DNA from: a virus
Virus record (IMG/VR): IMGVR_UViG_3300037840_000269
Location: 1 to 40,514 of that record
Strand: one strand, 5' to 3'
DNA length: 40,514 bases
The notes under the pieces were generated by a model. That model was not told the origin of the DNA, did no database searches, and was given only the letters and a program-made list of their open reading frames with translations. Below, piece by piece: positions 1 through 8,802 of the stretch. Made by a program: the position numbers and the translations under genes. Position 1 is the stretch's first letter, and every line of letters begins with the position of its first letter.

Positions 1-2284
1 TTACGGTTTCAGAGGCACAGTTCGTCCCCGGAACGTGTACAAAGGTCGCAAGGATCGGAGAGCCGCTACCGGGTGCGAAGAGCGAACTAGAGAAGCCGGT
101 CAGGTTCTCCCCATCGAACCCTGCATAGTTTCCGTTGTTCGCCGTCGTGATGTTGGCGAAGTACACCAGGCCGTTGTTGTCCGCGCCGATGTCTGCATTG
201 CGCAGCGAGATACCAACTAAACCACCATCGGCTAGCGTTGTGTTTACGTTAAAGATGCTTACGTTAGCGGGGCCGGAAGTTGTACCGAAGCCTTCCGAGG
301 TCAACCCGTCAAAGTTGATTTGGTCTACTTGGCCACCGCCGCTTGTGGTCTGGCCGATGCAAATGGTGTGGTTGCGGAGGAAGCTGTGATCGAGCCATAT
401 CCAACGAGTAGCGCCTTGGGCGCTGGGACCGCATAGGTTAATCGCTTGACCGTAGCCATCGGCAAGAAAGGTGTTGTGGCTTCCGTAGGTACCAAAGCCC
501 TCCGAACGATGAAAGGGTGAACCAACTCCTGCGATTTCAGTTTGAAAGGTATTATAATCGTACTCGTTGTTCGCTCCGCCCGTGCCGTCAATAACGCAGT
601 CCCCAGCGCAATTGCTGATGTTGACGTTTTGGATTAGTGCAGAGTTGGTGCCATAGAGGTTCAGCACAGGTGACACCAAGGTCCCATTTAGATAGGACTC
701 TGGGGCGATAGCACCCTGGCCTGGCGTGTTCACGCCCGTAGTACCAATAAGCTGATACTGCGATGGCCAAACCACTGGGGTGTAGGTGTTCATTTGGCCG
801 ACGAACTGAAGTTTAATCATCCCACCGATATAAGAACCACCACCATTGATCGCGGGTAGCGCTAGGTTGACGAACTGATAGGTGCCCTGGGGCAGATAGA
901 CAGTGCCGCCCGTGGCGCCAAGCACGCCCGGATTAGCCGTTCGCGCAGCATTAGCGGCGGCAACGATTGCCGCTGAGTCATCATGGATCACGGTGCCTGT
1001 TGATACGTTAGCTTGCGCGTTGGCCGCGAGACCAAGCGTCGTTGTACCACCACCGCTAATAATAGATGTTACTAAGGCCTGTCGCCAAGCCGACGCTGGC
1101 GGCGTCATCGGGAAGAATGAAGTACAACCCGGCGCGCTCCCAATATCGGGAAAGACTGCGGTGCTCTCTGGGGTCCAGTCAGTTGGGTTCGAAGCTGGTG
1201 TGTTCCCTATGTTTGAGTTGATTAGCGAGGTCCAGGCAATCCCTCCAGAGGAAACCTGTGTCCCTCGTGAATAAGAAGTACCCGCGTTATACGCGGCTGG
1301 GTTGGAGCTTGACCAAACCGGAACCATCATTCCGTAAGGCACGTTGTCGCGGTATACGCAAAACTGCGAAGTCGCGGGCTCGGCGATCGGCATAGGTAAC
1401 GTAATGAGCACCTGGTTCGCATAGGTCAGCGTCGCGTTCGCTGTGGTAACTGTAATCGCGCTACTAGCAGCGCTACCACCAGCGAGGCTGTCAGACCGTA
1501 CAAGTTTATAAGTATGTGTCGTCGAGCCGGTTGTTCCAATAACAGTTGCGAATCCGCCGGTTGGCGTTGCCGCGCTCGACGTCGCACCCGCGCCGAATAC
1601 GGCGATTCCCTGCCCGTTCTTGAAGTCCCCTACTGAGGCAATGGTTAGAGCCGCTGTCCCTGATAGCATATTCCCGGTCGTAGTTACCGCGCTACCTGAA
1701 CACCCATAAGCTGGGTTCGTGCAATCAAACATCGGGTTAGGCCCAAGAAACGGTGGCCCACCAGCGCTCACAAAGGCCGTCCAAAAGGTCGCGTTGGTCG
1801 GGAGATTGTTTAGGTTGCCATTGGACTTGGAAATATAAAGCGCACCTAAATAGGATACGATTGCCCCTGACGCATAAGTCGTTGTCCCGGACCAAGCGCC
1901 TGCGCTGCCGCTGGTTGTATTAGAGAGCGAGTTGATAAGAATATTCGGGTACTGTGTCGTGACCACGCCCGCCCCGGAGATTTCCTCTTCGTAAGCACCT
2001 GGCGCGGCATAGTACGTATAGTTCCCATTGTTATCTACGGGAACATTTCCTTGCGGTAGAATCTCTATGGTCAGCGCAGAGTCTAGATAAACATGCGCAA
2101 GCGGCGTACAAGGCTGTCCGGTCGCGGGCATCGTACAGACTCGTACGTTACCGCCTGGCGTAGGTCTTAAGTAATTCCCAACCTGCGAAAGCGCGAGCCC
2201 ATAACGGACTCCGCTATCCGCCCAAAGGGGGGCCGACAATAGGCACAGCAGGGGCAAAATCACTAATTGTCTAAGCTTGAACAT
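1..2284 (-). CDS. Tail spike / pectate-lyase-like beta-helix protein, C-terminus cut by window edge
   Basis: The reading frame is open from ATG at 2284 to the left edge (761 codons). Position 1-3 reads TAA on this strand but is out of frame, so the protein continues outside the window. Residues 1-22 form a signal-like hydrophobic start (MFKLRQLVILPLLCLLSAPL). Two chitin-binding-like modules (W..TTYASGAIVSY...F/W; SYSRGTQVSSGG.AW...DW) lie near residues 130-171 and 328-374. Near residues 432-460 is the classic start of a pectate-lyase-3 beta-helix (HDDSAAIVAAANAA, then GGTVYLPQGTYQF). Gly/Asn-rich repeats follow. Such proteins are host-surface polysaccharide-binding or degrading spikes. An upstream GGAGCCGACA serves as ribosome binding site. 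It is the last visible gene of the leftward structural operon. The fold is confidently inferred; the substrate is unknown. Confidence 0.8.
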   Translation of the reverse strand, partial: MFKLRQLVILPLLCLLSAPLWADSGVRYGLALSQVGNYLRPTPGGNVRVCTMPATGQPCTPLAHVYLDSALTIEILPQGNVPVDNNGNYTYYAAPGAYEEEISGAGVVTTQYPNILINSLSNTTSGSAGAWSGTTTYASGAIVSYLGALYISKSNGNLNNLPTNATFWTAFVSAGGPPFLGPNPMFDCTNPAYGCSGSAVTTTGNMLSGTAALTIASVGDFKNGQGIAVFGAGATSSAATPTGGFATVIGTTGSTTHTYKLVRSDSLAGGSAASSAITVTTANATLTYANQVLITLPMPIAEPATSQFCVYRDNVPYGMMVPVWSSSNPAAYNAGTSYSRGTQVSSGGIAWTSLINSNIGNTPASNPTDWTPESTAVFPDIGSAPGCTSFFPMTPPASAWRQALVTSIISGGGTTTLGLAANAQANVSTGTVIHDDSAAIVAAANAARTANPGVLGATGGTVYLPQGTYQFVNLALPAINGGGSYIGGMIKLQFVGQMNTYTPVVWPSQYQLIGTTGVNTPGQGAIAPESYLNGTLVSPVLNLYGTNSALIQNVNISNCAGDCVIDGTGGANNEYDYNTFQTEIAGVGSPFHRSEGFGTYGSHNTFLADGYGQAINLCGPSAQGATRWIWLDHSFLRNHTICIGQTTSGGGQVDQINFDGLTSEGFGTTSGPANVSIFNVNTTLADGGLVGISLRNADIGADNNGLVYFANITTANNGNYAGFDGENLTGFSSSLFAPGSGSPILATFVHVPGTNCASETV

Positions 2285-2299
2285 TGTCGGCTCCAGAGG

Positions 2300-2476
2300 T
2301 TAGGCTTTGGCTGTCGGGGATGTTGAAACGCGCGCCGCAAAGACGGCTGCGCCAGCGATGCTCGTAGCGATGTGCGGGTGCGAGCCCACGAACGCGATAA
2401 CAGCAGTTCCGAAATTAGCCCAGAACCAGACGCCTGCGGTCACGACTTCGGGCCAGAACTTTTTGATTTTAACCAT
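2300..2476 (-). CDS. Small hydrophobic protein (58 aa), possible membrane protein
   Basis: This short ORF runs from ATG at 2476 to TAA at 2300 and is preceded by AAGGAGAAATAAC, a strong ribosome binding site. A basic N-terminus (MVKIKKFWPEVV) is followed by hydrophobic stretches (AGVWFWANFGTAVIAFVG and IAGAAVFAARV), giving one or two possible membrane segments. It sits between the tail spike and a conserved small phage protein, downstream of the endolysin, so a holin-like role is possible but cannot be shown from sequence. I recognise no family. Confidence 0.6.
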   Translation of the reverse strand: MVKIKKFWPEVVTAGVWFWANFGTAVIAFVGSHPHIATSIAGAAVFAARVSTSPTAKA

Positions 2477-2477
2477 G

Positions 2478-2729
2478 TTATTTCTCCTTGAGGTTTTGTG
2501 CTTCGAGCCAAACTATGTAATCGGCGCGCCACTGGTCATGAAGGATTGCACCTTCGCAATGCCCTGGGAAGCAGAAGTTCAGAGCGCCCGCGAGCACCTT
2601 ACCCCAGAGCTTTCCGGCTTTAGCCGCGCGACCAGAGCGGGCTGAAAGCGTTTCGTCACTTTGACCGTAGAGAAGCACGTTACAAAGCACGTCGAACGCG
2701 ATCGCTACGCGGGTTAGATACGAGCCCAT
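2478..2729 (-). CDS. Conserved small phage protein with DETLSxR motif (83 aa)
   Basis: The N-terminus carries a hydrophobic helix, followed by the pattern QSDETLSARSGRAAKAGK and a later GHCEGAI segment. I recall this arrangement (a DETLS.R box, then GK, then a HC box) from small uncharacterised proteins near phage lysis genes, but have no assigned function. The start ATG at 2729 follows closely after the stop of the 61-aa gene. The order endolysin, lipoprotein, small proteins suggests a lysis-adjacent segment. Confidence 0.65.
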   Translation of the reverse strand: MGSYLTRVAIAFDVLCNVLLYGQSDETLSARSGRAAKAGKLWGKVLAGALNFCFPGHCEGAILHDQWRADYIVWLEAQNLKEK

Positions 2730-2730
2730 G

Positions 2731-2916
2731 TTAGGCCTTAGGAGCTAACGCTGCTTTGAGCGTGGTGTAGAGTTGGTCATTAGCGCTATCCATAGCTTGG
2801 CCAGCGGCGAGAATTTGCGCATCGGTGAGAGAACCCGAAGCGCGCACCGTAGCGATCACATTAAGGATCGCGTTAAGCGCGGCGAGCGACTCGGCGATAA
2901 TTGTTGCTGGGTCCAT
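2731..2916 (-). CDS. Small alanine-rich hypothetical protein (61 aa)
   Basis: ATG at 2916 overlaps the stop of the lipoprotein-like gene in a TAATG junction and follows GGAGGTAACTA, so initiation is well supported. The sequence is Ala- and Leu-rich and predicted helical, with little charge, and lacks a clear membrane segment. It shares a theme of short helical runs plus Asp-Asn with the preceding lipoprotein-like protein and may act with it. I recognise no family. Confidence 0.6.
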   Translation of the reverse strand: MDPATIIAESLAALNAILNVIATVRASGSLTDAQILAAGQAMDSANDQLYTTLKAALAPKA

Positions 2917-3344
2917 TAGTTACCTCCAAACGCGGCGATCACGCCCTGTACGCCTGTAACGATGCCGTTGGCGATGATGCTTACATCGTTGAGTCCGGTG
3001 GGGTCAGCGACGTGCAAGAGGGCTTCCTCTTGTGGGCTAGTGAGCGTGGTCACGAAGGCCTGCGCACAAGCTGTATAACCACCGGCAGTGTTGTTGTTGT
3101 GTACGGTTATTGTGCAGACCAAGAAAGTTTCGTTGGCTTTGTTCGCGGCCTCAAGATAGTCAAGTACATTAGACTCTTCTTGTGGGGTGAGCGCACCATT
3201 AGCGCGGAACGTATCGACCGTCTTCATGGAGCTTGCAAGTCCGGCCGAGATGTTATTATGTGCCCTAAGTGCGGCCCCGTAGTTATCGGCACACCCTATA
3301 CACACCAAAAGCCCCAACAGCGGGACCAAGATCAATCGTTTCAT
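2916..3344 (-). CDS. Putative phage lipoprotein (142 aa)
   Basis: The N-terminus has a basic pair, a hydrophobic core and a Cys at residue 18 (MKRLILVPLLGLLVCIGC), resembling a type II signal peptide. The lipobox CIGC is imperfect because position -3 is Cys instead of Leu. The remainder is helical and soluble. ATG at 3344 is preceded by GGAGTAACG. It directly follows the endolysin gene, the position where phages often carry an outer-membrane spanin lipoprotein, but it is longer than typical o-spanins and lacks their Pro-rich pattern, so spanin is only a suggestion. Confidence 0.6.
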   Translation of the reverse strand: MKRLILVPLLGLLVCIGCADNYGAALRAHNNISAGLASSMKTVDTFRANGALTPQEESNVLDYLEAANKANETFLVCTITVHNNNTAGGYTACAQAFVTTLTSPQEEALLHVADPTGLNDVSIIANGIVTGVQGVIAAFGGN

Positions 3345-3353
3345 CGTTACTCC

Positions 3354-3815
3354 TTAGCTACAATCTCGTCTCAGCCAGCCCAGCAAGAAGGTTGCTTGCT
3401 TGGGTTCGGCTATGCAGATTAAACTGTGCCTAGCGGCCGCCCTCGCGCGAAGCTCGTTGAGAAGCGTCGCCGGAGGCGTGTTGTTGACTGCGTGCTCTGT
3501 GCTTGGCCCCCAGAGGCCATCAGCTGGTTGGTTTAGAGCGTGCTGGGCGATCTTAATAGCGGTGCCTTGGCCTAGGTTTACACTCATGTCGAGTAGCTTA
3601 TTAGCTACATCCTGGTTCAGGACATTTGAGAACTTCCAATAATCCCGTAAGAGGATTGCCTGTGCTTCAACTTGAGTGAGGTTCTTTATATCCAGAGTCG
3701 GATAAATCCGCTTGGATATACCATAGTTCGTCTCGCCACCAGGGTCAGCCGGGTTATTGCTATACCCACCCTCATGCTGGAATATAACAGCAACGGCGAG
3801 ATCGAAGTTCGCCAC
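3354..3815 (-). CDS. Endolysin, GH108 family lysozyme (N-acetylmuramidase)
   Basis: This protein cleaves the glycan strand of peptidoglycan for lysis. Residues 1-90 hold the GH108 catalytic core, with the signature HEGGYSNNPADPGGETNYGIS and the catalytic Glu at residue 15. The segment after about residue 90 (HALNQPADGLWGPST) matches the peptidoglycan-binding-3 domain that normally follows. Its 153 aa is slightly shorter than most members, but the C-terminal FLLGWLRR motif is present. The start is GTG, and its G is also the last base of the upstream TAG, so the two genes are coupled. Confidence 0.92.
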   Translation of the reverse strand: MANFDLAVAVIFQHEGGYSNNPADPGGETNYGISKRIYPTLDIKNLTQVEAQAILLRDYWKFSNVLNQDVANKLLDMSVNLGQGTAIKIAQHALNQPADGLWGPSTEHAVNNTPPATLLNELRARAAARHSLICIAEPKQATFLLGWLRRDCS

Positions 3816-4150
3816 TAGGTGCTCCGAATAAAGGTTACGCCCTGATTACCGCTCGGCGATTCCTGGATACTCTTTACGTCTGGCGAGCCCTGTAGGATAC
3901 GCCGATCAGCCTTTTCGGCGGTCTTGATGATGCGCCGAAGCTCGTCTGCGACCTCGGGCGGTACGAAGTACCGATTGCCCCGCTCAAACTTGAGATCATT
4001 GATGCTGGCCGCTTGATGCGGCTTATCGAACACATCAACCTCCGGGAACGTCACCCACTCCCATTTGGACTTATCCTGGGTCACCGGGTGATTCGGCTTG
4101 CCAGTTTTATCTACGTCCTTTTCTTTCCAGCTTACTGTGATGTCTGCCAA
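3815..4150 (-). CDS. Hypothetical virion-region protein (111 aa)
   Basis: The protein starts at TTG (4150), six bases after GGAGA; no ATG fits. The sequence is charged, with no membrane segment. A RGNRYFVPPEVADELRRIIKTAEK block near residues 56-80 is reminiscent of small head-associated or completion proteins that lie just after the capsid gene. It is separated from the capsid gene by a strong hairpin. The function is not recognised. Confidence 0.65.
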   Translation of the reverse strand: MADITVSWKEKDVDKTGKPNHPVTQDKSKWEWVTFPEVDVFDKPHQAASINDLKFERGNRYFVPPEVADELRRIIKTAEKADRRILQGSPDVKSIQESPSGNQGVTFIRST

Positions 4151-4173
4151 TTCAGGTCTCCTTGTGAGAGATG

Positions 4174-4198
4174 AAGGGGCCGTGCGTAACGGCCCCTT
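4174..4198 (-). terminator. Perfect 9-bp hairpin after the capsid gene
   Basis: AAGGGGCCG (4174-4182) and CGGCCCCTT (4190-4198) form a perfect GC-rich stem with a seven-base loop, about ten bases past the capsid stop. There is no U-tract on the leftward transcript, so it may be a partial terminator or an mRNA-stabilising stem that keeps capsid mRNA abundant. Hairpins at this position are common in phage structural operons. Confidence 0.6.
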
Positions 4199-4207
4199 CT
4201 AGGTTAG

Positions 4208-5215
4208 TTAGTTATTGCTTGAGTTCTGTCCAGCGCTACGCACGCGCCGAATCCAGGTTTGGTTGGTTATAATCGACTTGAAAGCGAACTTCCAGCCGAT
4301 CTTGCGGCTCTGTTGCAACGGGTCGGTCTGTCCGCCAGGAGCCACGATATAGGTCCGCAGGTTCTGCAAGTCCGAAACCTGATAAGCCCAGCGCGCGAGC
4401 GCGAAGCTAGAATAGACCTTGTTGGCTTGGCCAGCGGTAGACTGACTGGTCGCGGCGAAAGCCGGAGAGTTGGTCCGCACGATGCGGAATCCAGACAACT
4501 CACCGATCTCACCTTTCCAGATTTTCTCCGGAGCCCGGAGTTGCGCAGCCGCCTTGAAGTCAGGATCACGCAGCAAACCTGCGTAGACCTGCGGCGCCGT
4601 GACAAAGACGTAGTCCCCATTTTCATAGGGCCGTCCGCCGTTATCCTGGAGTGTGGCTTCAAGTTCGACCAGGTCCGTATATTGGACCAAGTCCGTCGCA
4701 AACAGACTGGTGTCACCAGCGCGACCGTTAGGCCGATAGTTGTTGGTCGCGGCGTCCAACACGTTAAAGATTAACTGGTCATAGGTTTCCGCTGCGTGCA
4801 ACCCTTCGAGGTACACAGTACGCTCGACGACCATGTGCTTCGCGGTAAGTTCCGCGAGATCAGAAATACGAACCAAGAAACCATATTGCTCTGCGACGGC
4901 TTCAAATTGGTTCATCGTAATACCGTTTGCGTCCGGAGGCACACCCTCAGTTAACTGGGCGGGCACAGACGACACGGTAAATTTCTCTTCGCGGACGAAG
5001 TGGATCGTCTTTGAAGAGTTCGAGGGAATCGGTTGCTTGTCCGCGAATTGATCGAGGATAGTTACCAGTTCCGCGACTTCCAGCATCTTGGCTGCGAAGT
5101 ACGTCTGCAAGTCAGCGGCGACTGAGCCGACGTTGCCAGCAGTTCCCGAAGTTACCGTTACGATGTCCAAACCGAAACCGGCGAGAACGAATACGATGTT
5201 TTTAATGAAACTCAT
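4208..5215 (-). CDS. Major capsid protein, N4-gp56 family
   Basis: This is the main shell protein. Near the N-terminus it shows the sequence of steps I associate with N4-gp56-family capsids: a LQTYFAAKMLEVAELVTIL helix, then DQFADKQPIPSNSSKTIHF, then PAQLTEGVPPDANGITMNQ, and VAEQYGFLVRISDLAELTA. Its 335 aa is within the usual range. It lies downstream of portal and scaffold-like genes, as expected. ATG at 5215 follows GAGGCTTAT. It has no signal of processing, and the C-terminus ends in a short Ser/Asn tail. Confidence 0.88.
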   Translation of the reverse strand: MSFIKNIVFVLAGFGLDIVTVTSGTAGNVGSVAADLQTYFAAKMLEVAELVTILDQFADKQPIPSNSSKTIHFVREEKFTVSSVPAQLTEGVPPDANGITMNQFEAVAEQYGFLVRISDLAELTAKHMVVERTVYLEGLHAAETYDQLIFNVLDAATNNYRPNGRAGDTSLFATDLVQYTDLVELEATLQDNGGRPYENGDYVFVTAPQVYAGLLRDPDFKAAAQLRAPEKIWKGEIGELSGFRIVRTNSPAFAATSQSTAGQANKVYSSFALARWAYQVSDLQNLRTYIVAPGGQTDPLQQSRKIGWKFAFKSIITNQTWIRRVRSAGQNSSNN

Positions 5216-5242
5216 ATAAGCCTCGTCAGAAGGCCTGTTTTC

Positions 5243-6091
5243 CTATAAGGGGCGGTTCCCGAAGTTCTTCTCGAATTCAGCGATGTACGCTTTGCGTGCC
5301 GACGAATCCGTAAAGACTGATGTCCCCGAGGTTACAATTGGCTCCGGAGGCACCGAGGTACTAGGCACATTAGTGGGTCTAACAGGCGTTGGATTAGGTG
5401 TGGCAGGTTGAACCTGCTTCAAAAGTTCGGGCAATTTACGCCCTTGGTTAACCAAGTATGCCACCTTTAGCAACTGGGGTAACCGGGTATGATAGCGTAT
5501 GTCGCCTTCGGCGGTCTCAATAGCTTCTTTGAGATCAGGTACGGTGTCGAGAGTTGCTTTGTAGTCAGTGCTTCCGTAGAAGTTGCTGAACTCGGGGATT
5601 TCGGCTTTTACTTTACTAAAAGCCTGTTCCCGAGAGACGCTGGTTATAGCCGGGGCTAACGGCTGAAACACGTCCATGACGAACTTGCTTTGAACATCCG
5701 CAAGCTCCCTTGGATTGTGCGCGCCCTTCAAAGCATCTGTGTAACTATCAGGATCGGTCATGTAGTTCTTGTTGCCTTGTGGGCCAACGGCGGCTACAGG
5801 TCGTTCTGATAGAGGGTCTATACCTGTTGCGAGTGCGATACGCTGTCTTAATTGCTCGATTACAGCATCCTTTTGAGCGATGCCCTGCTCTGCCGCTTCG
5901 CGCGTGTTATAGACTGTTCCAGTCGAGGCCTTGAGATAAGGCTCGTTCGGAGCAATCGGTGGCGCTTGTGGCGTCACGGGCACGGACTCTGCGACAACCG
6001 GGGGTGTTACGGGCGCTTGTGGCGCGGGCGCTGGGTCTGCCGGAAACAGCTCGTCCAACGCGTTCTGCGATATTGCAAAGGCTTCTGACAT
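5243..6091 (-). CDS. Putative capsid scaffolding protein
   Basis: A 282-aa protein with a low-complexity Pro/Ala/Val-rich N-terminal segment (about residues 17-50), a predicted coiled-coil helix (TREAAEQGIAQKDAVIEQLR), a helical middle, and a second Pro/Thr-rich linker before a charged C-terminal helix (SSARKAYIAEFEKNFG). Composition, length and position immediately before the capsid gene match phage scaffolding or internal head proteins. ATG at 6091 is preceded by AAGGAGCCTC. No protease domain is seen. Confidence 0.7.
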   Translation of the reverse strand: MSEAFAISQNALDELFPADPAPAPQAPVTPPVVAESVPVTPQAPPIAPNEPYLKASTGTVYNTREAAEQGIAQKDAVIEQLRQRIALATGIDPLSERPVAAVGPQGNKNYMTDPDSYTDALKGAHNPRELADVQSKFVMDVFQPLAPAITSVSREQAFSKVKAEIPEFSNFYGSTDYKATLDTVPDLKEAIETAEGDIRYHTRLPQLLKVAYLVNQGRKLPELLKQVQPATPNPTPVRPTNVPSTSVPPEPIVTSGTSVFTDSSARKAYIAEFEKNFGNRPL

Positions 6092-6129
6092 GAGGCTCCT
6101 TGTGGGAGTGGGTTAGCGCTTGTGGCGCG

Positions 6130-6510
6130 TTATAAACTTGAGTTACTGCCTACGCGTTCGATCAATCGATCGACCTCCTCGAACGCTTTGAGTTCTTCTT
6201 CCTCTGGGGTCATCGTGGGCTTGGCTGGCGCCTGCGTGAGGCGCCCTAGCTCGGCTTCGAGCCATCCAGTCCAATAGACTCCTTGTTGCAAAAAGCTGAC
6301 TTCGTCTAAGGTTTTGTGGCGTGTGCCTTCAAGTCGGCCCTTGACCATGTTGCGCTGGACACGCAGCCGATCTAAGAGGTACTTGAAAAACGGGTTCGTT
6401 TGGAGTGCCGAGAGTCCCTCACGCAGGTCGTTCCCTTCGACATGTGGGATAGTCCGGGGTTTCTCGACTTCGACGATTCTATACTCAACCCTCTTGAATA
6501 AGCTTATCAA
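6130..6510 (-). CDS. Hypothetical protein between portal and scaffold (126 aa)
   Basis: A charged helical protein with the block NPFFKYLLDRLRVQRNMVKGRL, a YWTGWLEAELGRL helix and an acidic segment TPEEEELKAFEEVDRL. It overlaps the 39-aa ORF upstream by 26 bases. The only acceptable initiator is TTG at 6510, which has a weak ribosome binding site, so the true start is uncertain. It may be a small head-assembly factor, judging only from position. Confidence 0.65.
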   Translation of the reverse strand: MISLFKRVEYRIVEVEKPRTIPHVEGNDLREGLSALQTNPFFKYLLDRLRVQRNMVKGRLEGTRHKTLDEVSFLQQGVYWTGWLEAELGRLTQAPAKPTMTPEEEELKAFEEVDRLIERVGSNSSL

Positions 6511-6604
6511 GCTCGGGCCTCGAATACTTTTCGCGCAATCTATTCAACTCAGCACGCAACCACGTAATTTGCATTATCAAATCACGTTCTCTCTGTTCGG
6601 TCAT
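6485..6604 (-). CDS. Tiny coiled-coil protein (39 aa) coupled to portal
   Basis: ATG at 6604 overlaps the portal stop TGA in an ATGA junction, which indicates translational coupling. The product (MTEQRERDLIMQITWLRAEL, continuing for 19 residues) is a single amphipathic, heptad-like helix. The ORF is too short for most gene callers. Its overlap with both neighbours supports a real gene, perhaps a head-assembly peptide, but no family is recognised. Confidence 0.55.
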   Translation of the reverse strand: MTEQRERDLIMQITWLRAELNRLREKYSRPELDKLIQEG

Positions 6605-8802
6605 TCAGACCCTCCTTGGTTCATTAGCCCTCCTAGGCCTAGCGCGTTCGCGCCATTACCCTGTGCAATGCTGCGTTGCGCGCCTGTCGCGTCTGATCCT
6701 GGTATACGCCCCTCGGGCTGTCGGGTCGCTGGTCGACCCTCTTTAGCTTTTGGGCCTGGGGGTCCGCCTGGGGCGACTAAATCGCCAGCTGCGACAAGCA
6801 TCTCCTCGACGACCTCTTGGACTTCCTTAGCGTGTGAGGTCACTGAGTTGGGTTCGGCTTTACCAGCCTCCGCCACGAGCATCTTGGACTCGGTGTCGAG
6901 AATCTTCTCTAACAAGACATTTTGCTGTTGCGCGGCCATGGCTTGTTGTTGTTCTTGCATTACTTGTTGGTCTGGCTTTACGAGCCGCGCACAATTGGGT
7001 ATTTCCATGGTCTTGCCGATTTCACGCAAGAACTCACCCTGGTTCGCATACGGCGTCTGGCTCGCTAGTTGATAAAAGGCCATCATATTGCGCTGGCGCA
7101 GGACCTTGTTCGTCGCGTAGTTCGCGCCTACAAAGTCAAAGCTATAATTCCCAATAATACTCGCGATGGGGATGCGCCCGACCTTGGGGATATTCGGCAT
7201 CTGCTGCGTCATCTCATACTCAACGTAATCCCCACAGAACTGTTGGATGTTACTCGCGCATATCTCAAGCATCGGCTGGAGGATGTCGCGCTCGAAGTTC
7301 CGAATGAACATTTTGAACAGGAAATTCGACTCAGTCATTACCTGACCAATGCCGGTGCTTGTGCGATTTCCGCTGGCTCCGCCAACACCTTTGTTATAAA
7401 AGTCGCTGATGCCACCACCCAACTCGATCATCTGTTTGATTACTTGAAGGATCGTGTAGTCCGCCGGAGTCGGGGTCATAATCGGCAACGGAAAGATCAC
7501 ATCATTTGGGTTGCCGTTAACCATAACCTTGCCACCAGGCACGTTAAACTGATTCAAGGCGTTGTGGTCGATGTCTGCGTTCGAATCGACTGCGTATCGG
7601 CGATTGATACCGAGGTTCCAATTGTCCGTTACCATGTTCACAAGCTTGTTTAGGGTCTCAGACAGGTCACTAATGGACTCCACAACGCCTATACCGTAGA
7701 TTTCTCCGGTGAGATGTATATAACTTGAATGGAGAATGGGGGCTCTTTTGTGAAGAAAAGGATTCGGTCCATATTGCAGGAGGATGGGTTGCCCGGCAAA
7801 AACACGACGTTTGTAGCTAGAATAGTTTGCGTTGCGGTAGCTATAGCGGAGGTCTTTCCAGGCGATGGCATCGTTGTCCTCGCTAAAGGTAATCAGCGTG
7901 ACTGTGTTATGTGTTTCGTCCCAGAACTCGCCCATGCGGATTAGGATACTATCGTAATCCTTTTCATCGGTCTCGATAGTGGCGTTACGAACCTTCTCCT
8001 CCAGGTCGTCGATGGCGCCAGGCAAAAAGAACTCAGGATGCTGTGTGAACTCACGCTTGAGTTGCGCGAAGGTCTTCTCCATTAGGTGACAGACCTGTCC
8101 GCCGTCGGGGTCAATAATCAAATCGAACACGTCTATCGGGATAAGCTTGGGTCGGTTGCGCGGAATGTTCTTTGTAATAACCTGTGTGCCAACTTGGATC
8201 GGACCACCAGTCATTGGGTTCATAATGGGCATAAGCGACGGCTGTCCCATTTGATCTAATAGCGGTTGCCCTGTGATTTGGTCAATCATAGGCTGCATCG
8301 CGTAGATCGGTTCGGGGGCGGTTACTGTGTCGTAGTCCCAATCCCAGTCGACTTTGATCCCGGCGTGCCCATAGATTGCCTCATTGCGAACCTGCATCTC
8401 GATGGCTTTTTGCCAATTCGCCCTATGCAAGCCTGTTAAGAGCGCCAGCTGCATGTTCTCGGAGCTGCCTTCGTTCGTCTGGCCCCTACCGCGTGTCTCG
8501 ATCGGCGGGTCAATCGAGAAGAAGGCGTCCAAGGTTCGCGATACTACGGTCTCAACGTTGCTGCGCGGATACGGAACAAAGGTATTCGCGCGGGGCGTAA
8601 GATTATCAGGATAATACCTGTTGTCGCGTTGGCCTAGGTACTGTCGGTACCAATAGGCCCTGCGTGGATCATATTGTCTCCGAAAGAAGCGCATCCGCCG
8701 CATCGAGTTAACGGTGCGGATGATTATCTGGCGCTGCTCCTCGTCGTCCGGAATGCCGAGGCTGATGTTGCTTTGAGGAGCGTTATCTGCGTAATTAGGC
8801 AT
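6601..8802 (-). CDS. Portal protein
   Basis: This about 733-aa protein forms the dodecameric head-tail portal. Evidence includes an N-terminal helical region with many Arg/Tyr (RRQYDPRRAYWYRQYLGQ), a large mixed core with a conserved-looking segment around KLIPIDVFDLIIDPDGG, an HKRAPILHSSYIHLTGEIYG turn, and a long C-terminal helix ending in a Gln-rich stretch (QQVMQEQQQAMAAQQQ) typical of portal barrel tails. I chose ATG at 8802, which overlaps the upstream stop. A TTG seven codons earlier (8823) is the alternative. Length and position after terminase and before scaffold fit podovirus portals. Confidence 0.82.
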   Translation of the reverse strand: MPNYADNAPQSNISLGIPDDEEQRQIIIRTVNSMRRMRFFRRQYDPRRAYWYRQYLGQRDNRYYPDNLTPRANTFVPYPRSNVETVVSRTLDAFFSIDPPIETRGRGQTNEGSSENMQLALLTGLHRANWQKAIEMQVRNEAIYGHAGIKVDWDWDYDTVTAPEPIYAMQPMIDQITGQPLLDQMGQPSLMPIMNPMTGGPIQVGTQVITKNIPRNRPKLIPIDVFDLIIDPDGGQVCHLMEKTFAQLKREFTQHPEFFLPGAIDDLEEKVRNATIETDEKDYDSILIRMGEFWDETHNTVTLITFSEDNDAIAWKDLRYSYRNANYSSYKRRVFAGQPILLQYGPNPFLHKRAPILHSSYIHLTGEIYGIGVVESISDLSETLNKLVNMVTDNWNLGINRRYAVDSNADIDHNALNQFNVPGGKVMVNGNPNDVIFPLPIMTPTPADYTILQVIKQMIELGGGISDFYNKGVGGASGNRTSTGIGQVMTESNFLFKMFIRNFERDILQPMLEICASNIQQFCGDYVEYEMTQQMPNIPKVGRIPIASIIGNYSFDFVGANYATNKVLRQRNMMAFYQLASQTPYANQGEFLREIGKTMEIPNCARLVKPDQQVMQEQQQAMAAQQQNVLLEKILDTESKMLVAEAGKAEPNSVTSHAKEVQEVVEEMLVAAGDLVAPGGPPGPKAKEGRPATRQPEGRIPGSDATGAQRSIAQGNGANALGLGGLMNQGGSE

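Noticed and set aside
1-3. TAA on the minus strand at the left edge as the end of the tail spike
   Set aside because: The frame that starts at 2284 has codon positions 4-2, so this TAA is out of frame; the protein continues past the edge.
4259-4774. 171-codon plus-strand ORF opposite the capsid gene
   Set aside because: Shadow of the capsid coding strand; composition reflects the reverse complement.
7069-7653. 194-codon plus-strand ORF inside the portal gene
   Set aside because: Antisense to strongly portal-like coding sequence, without a ribosome binding site or any motif.
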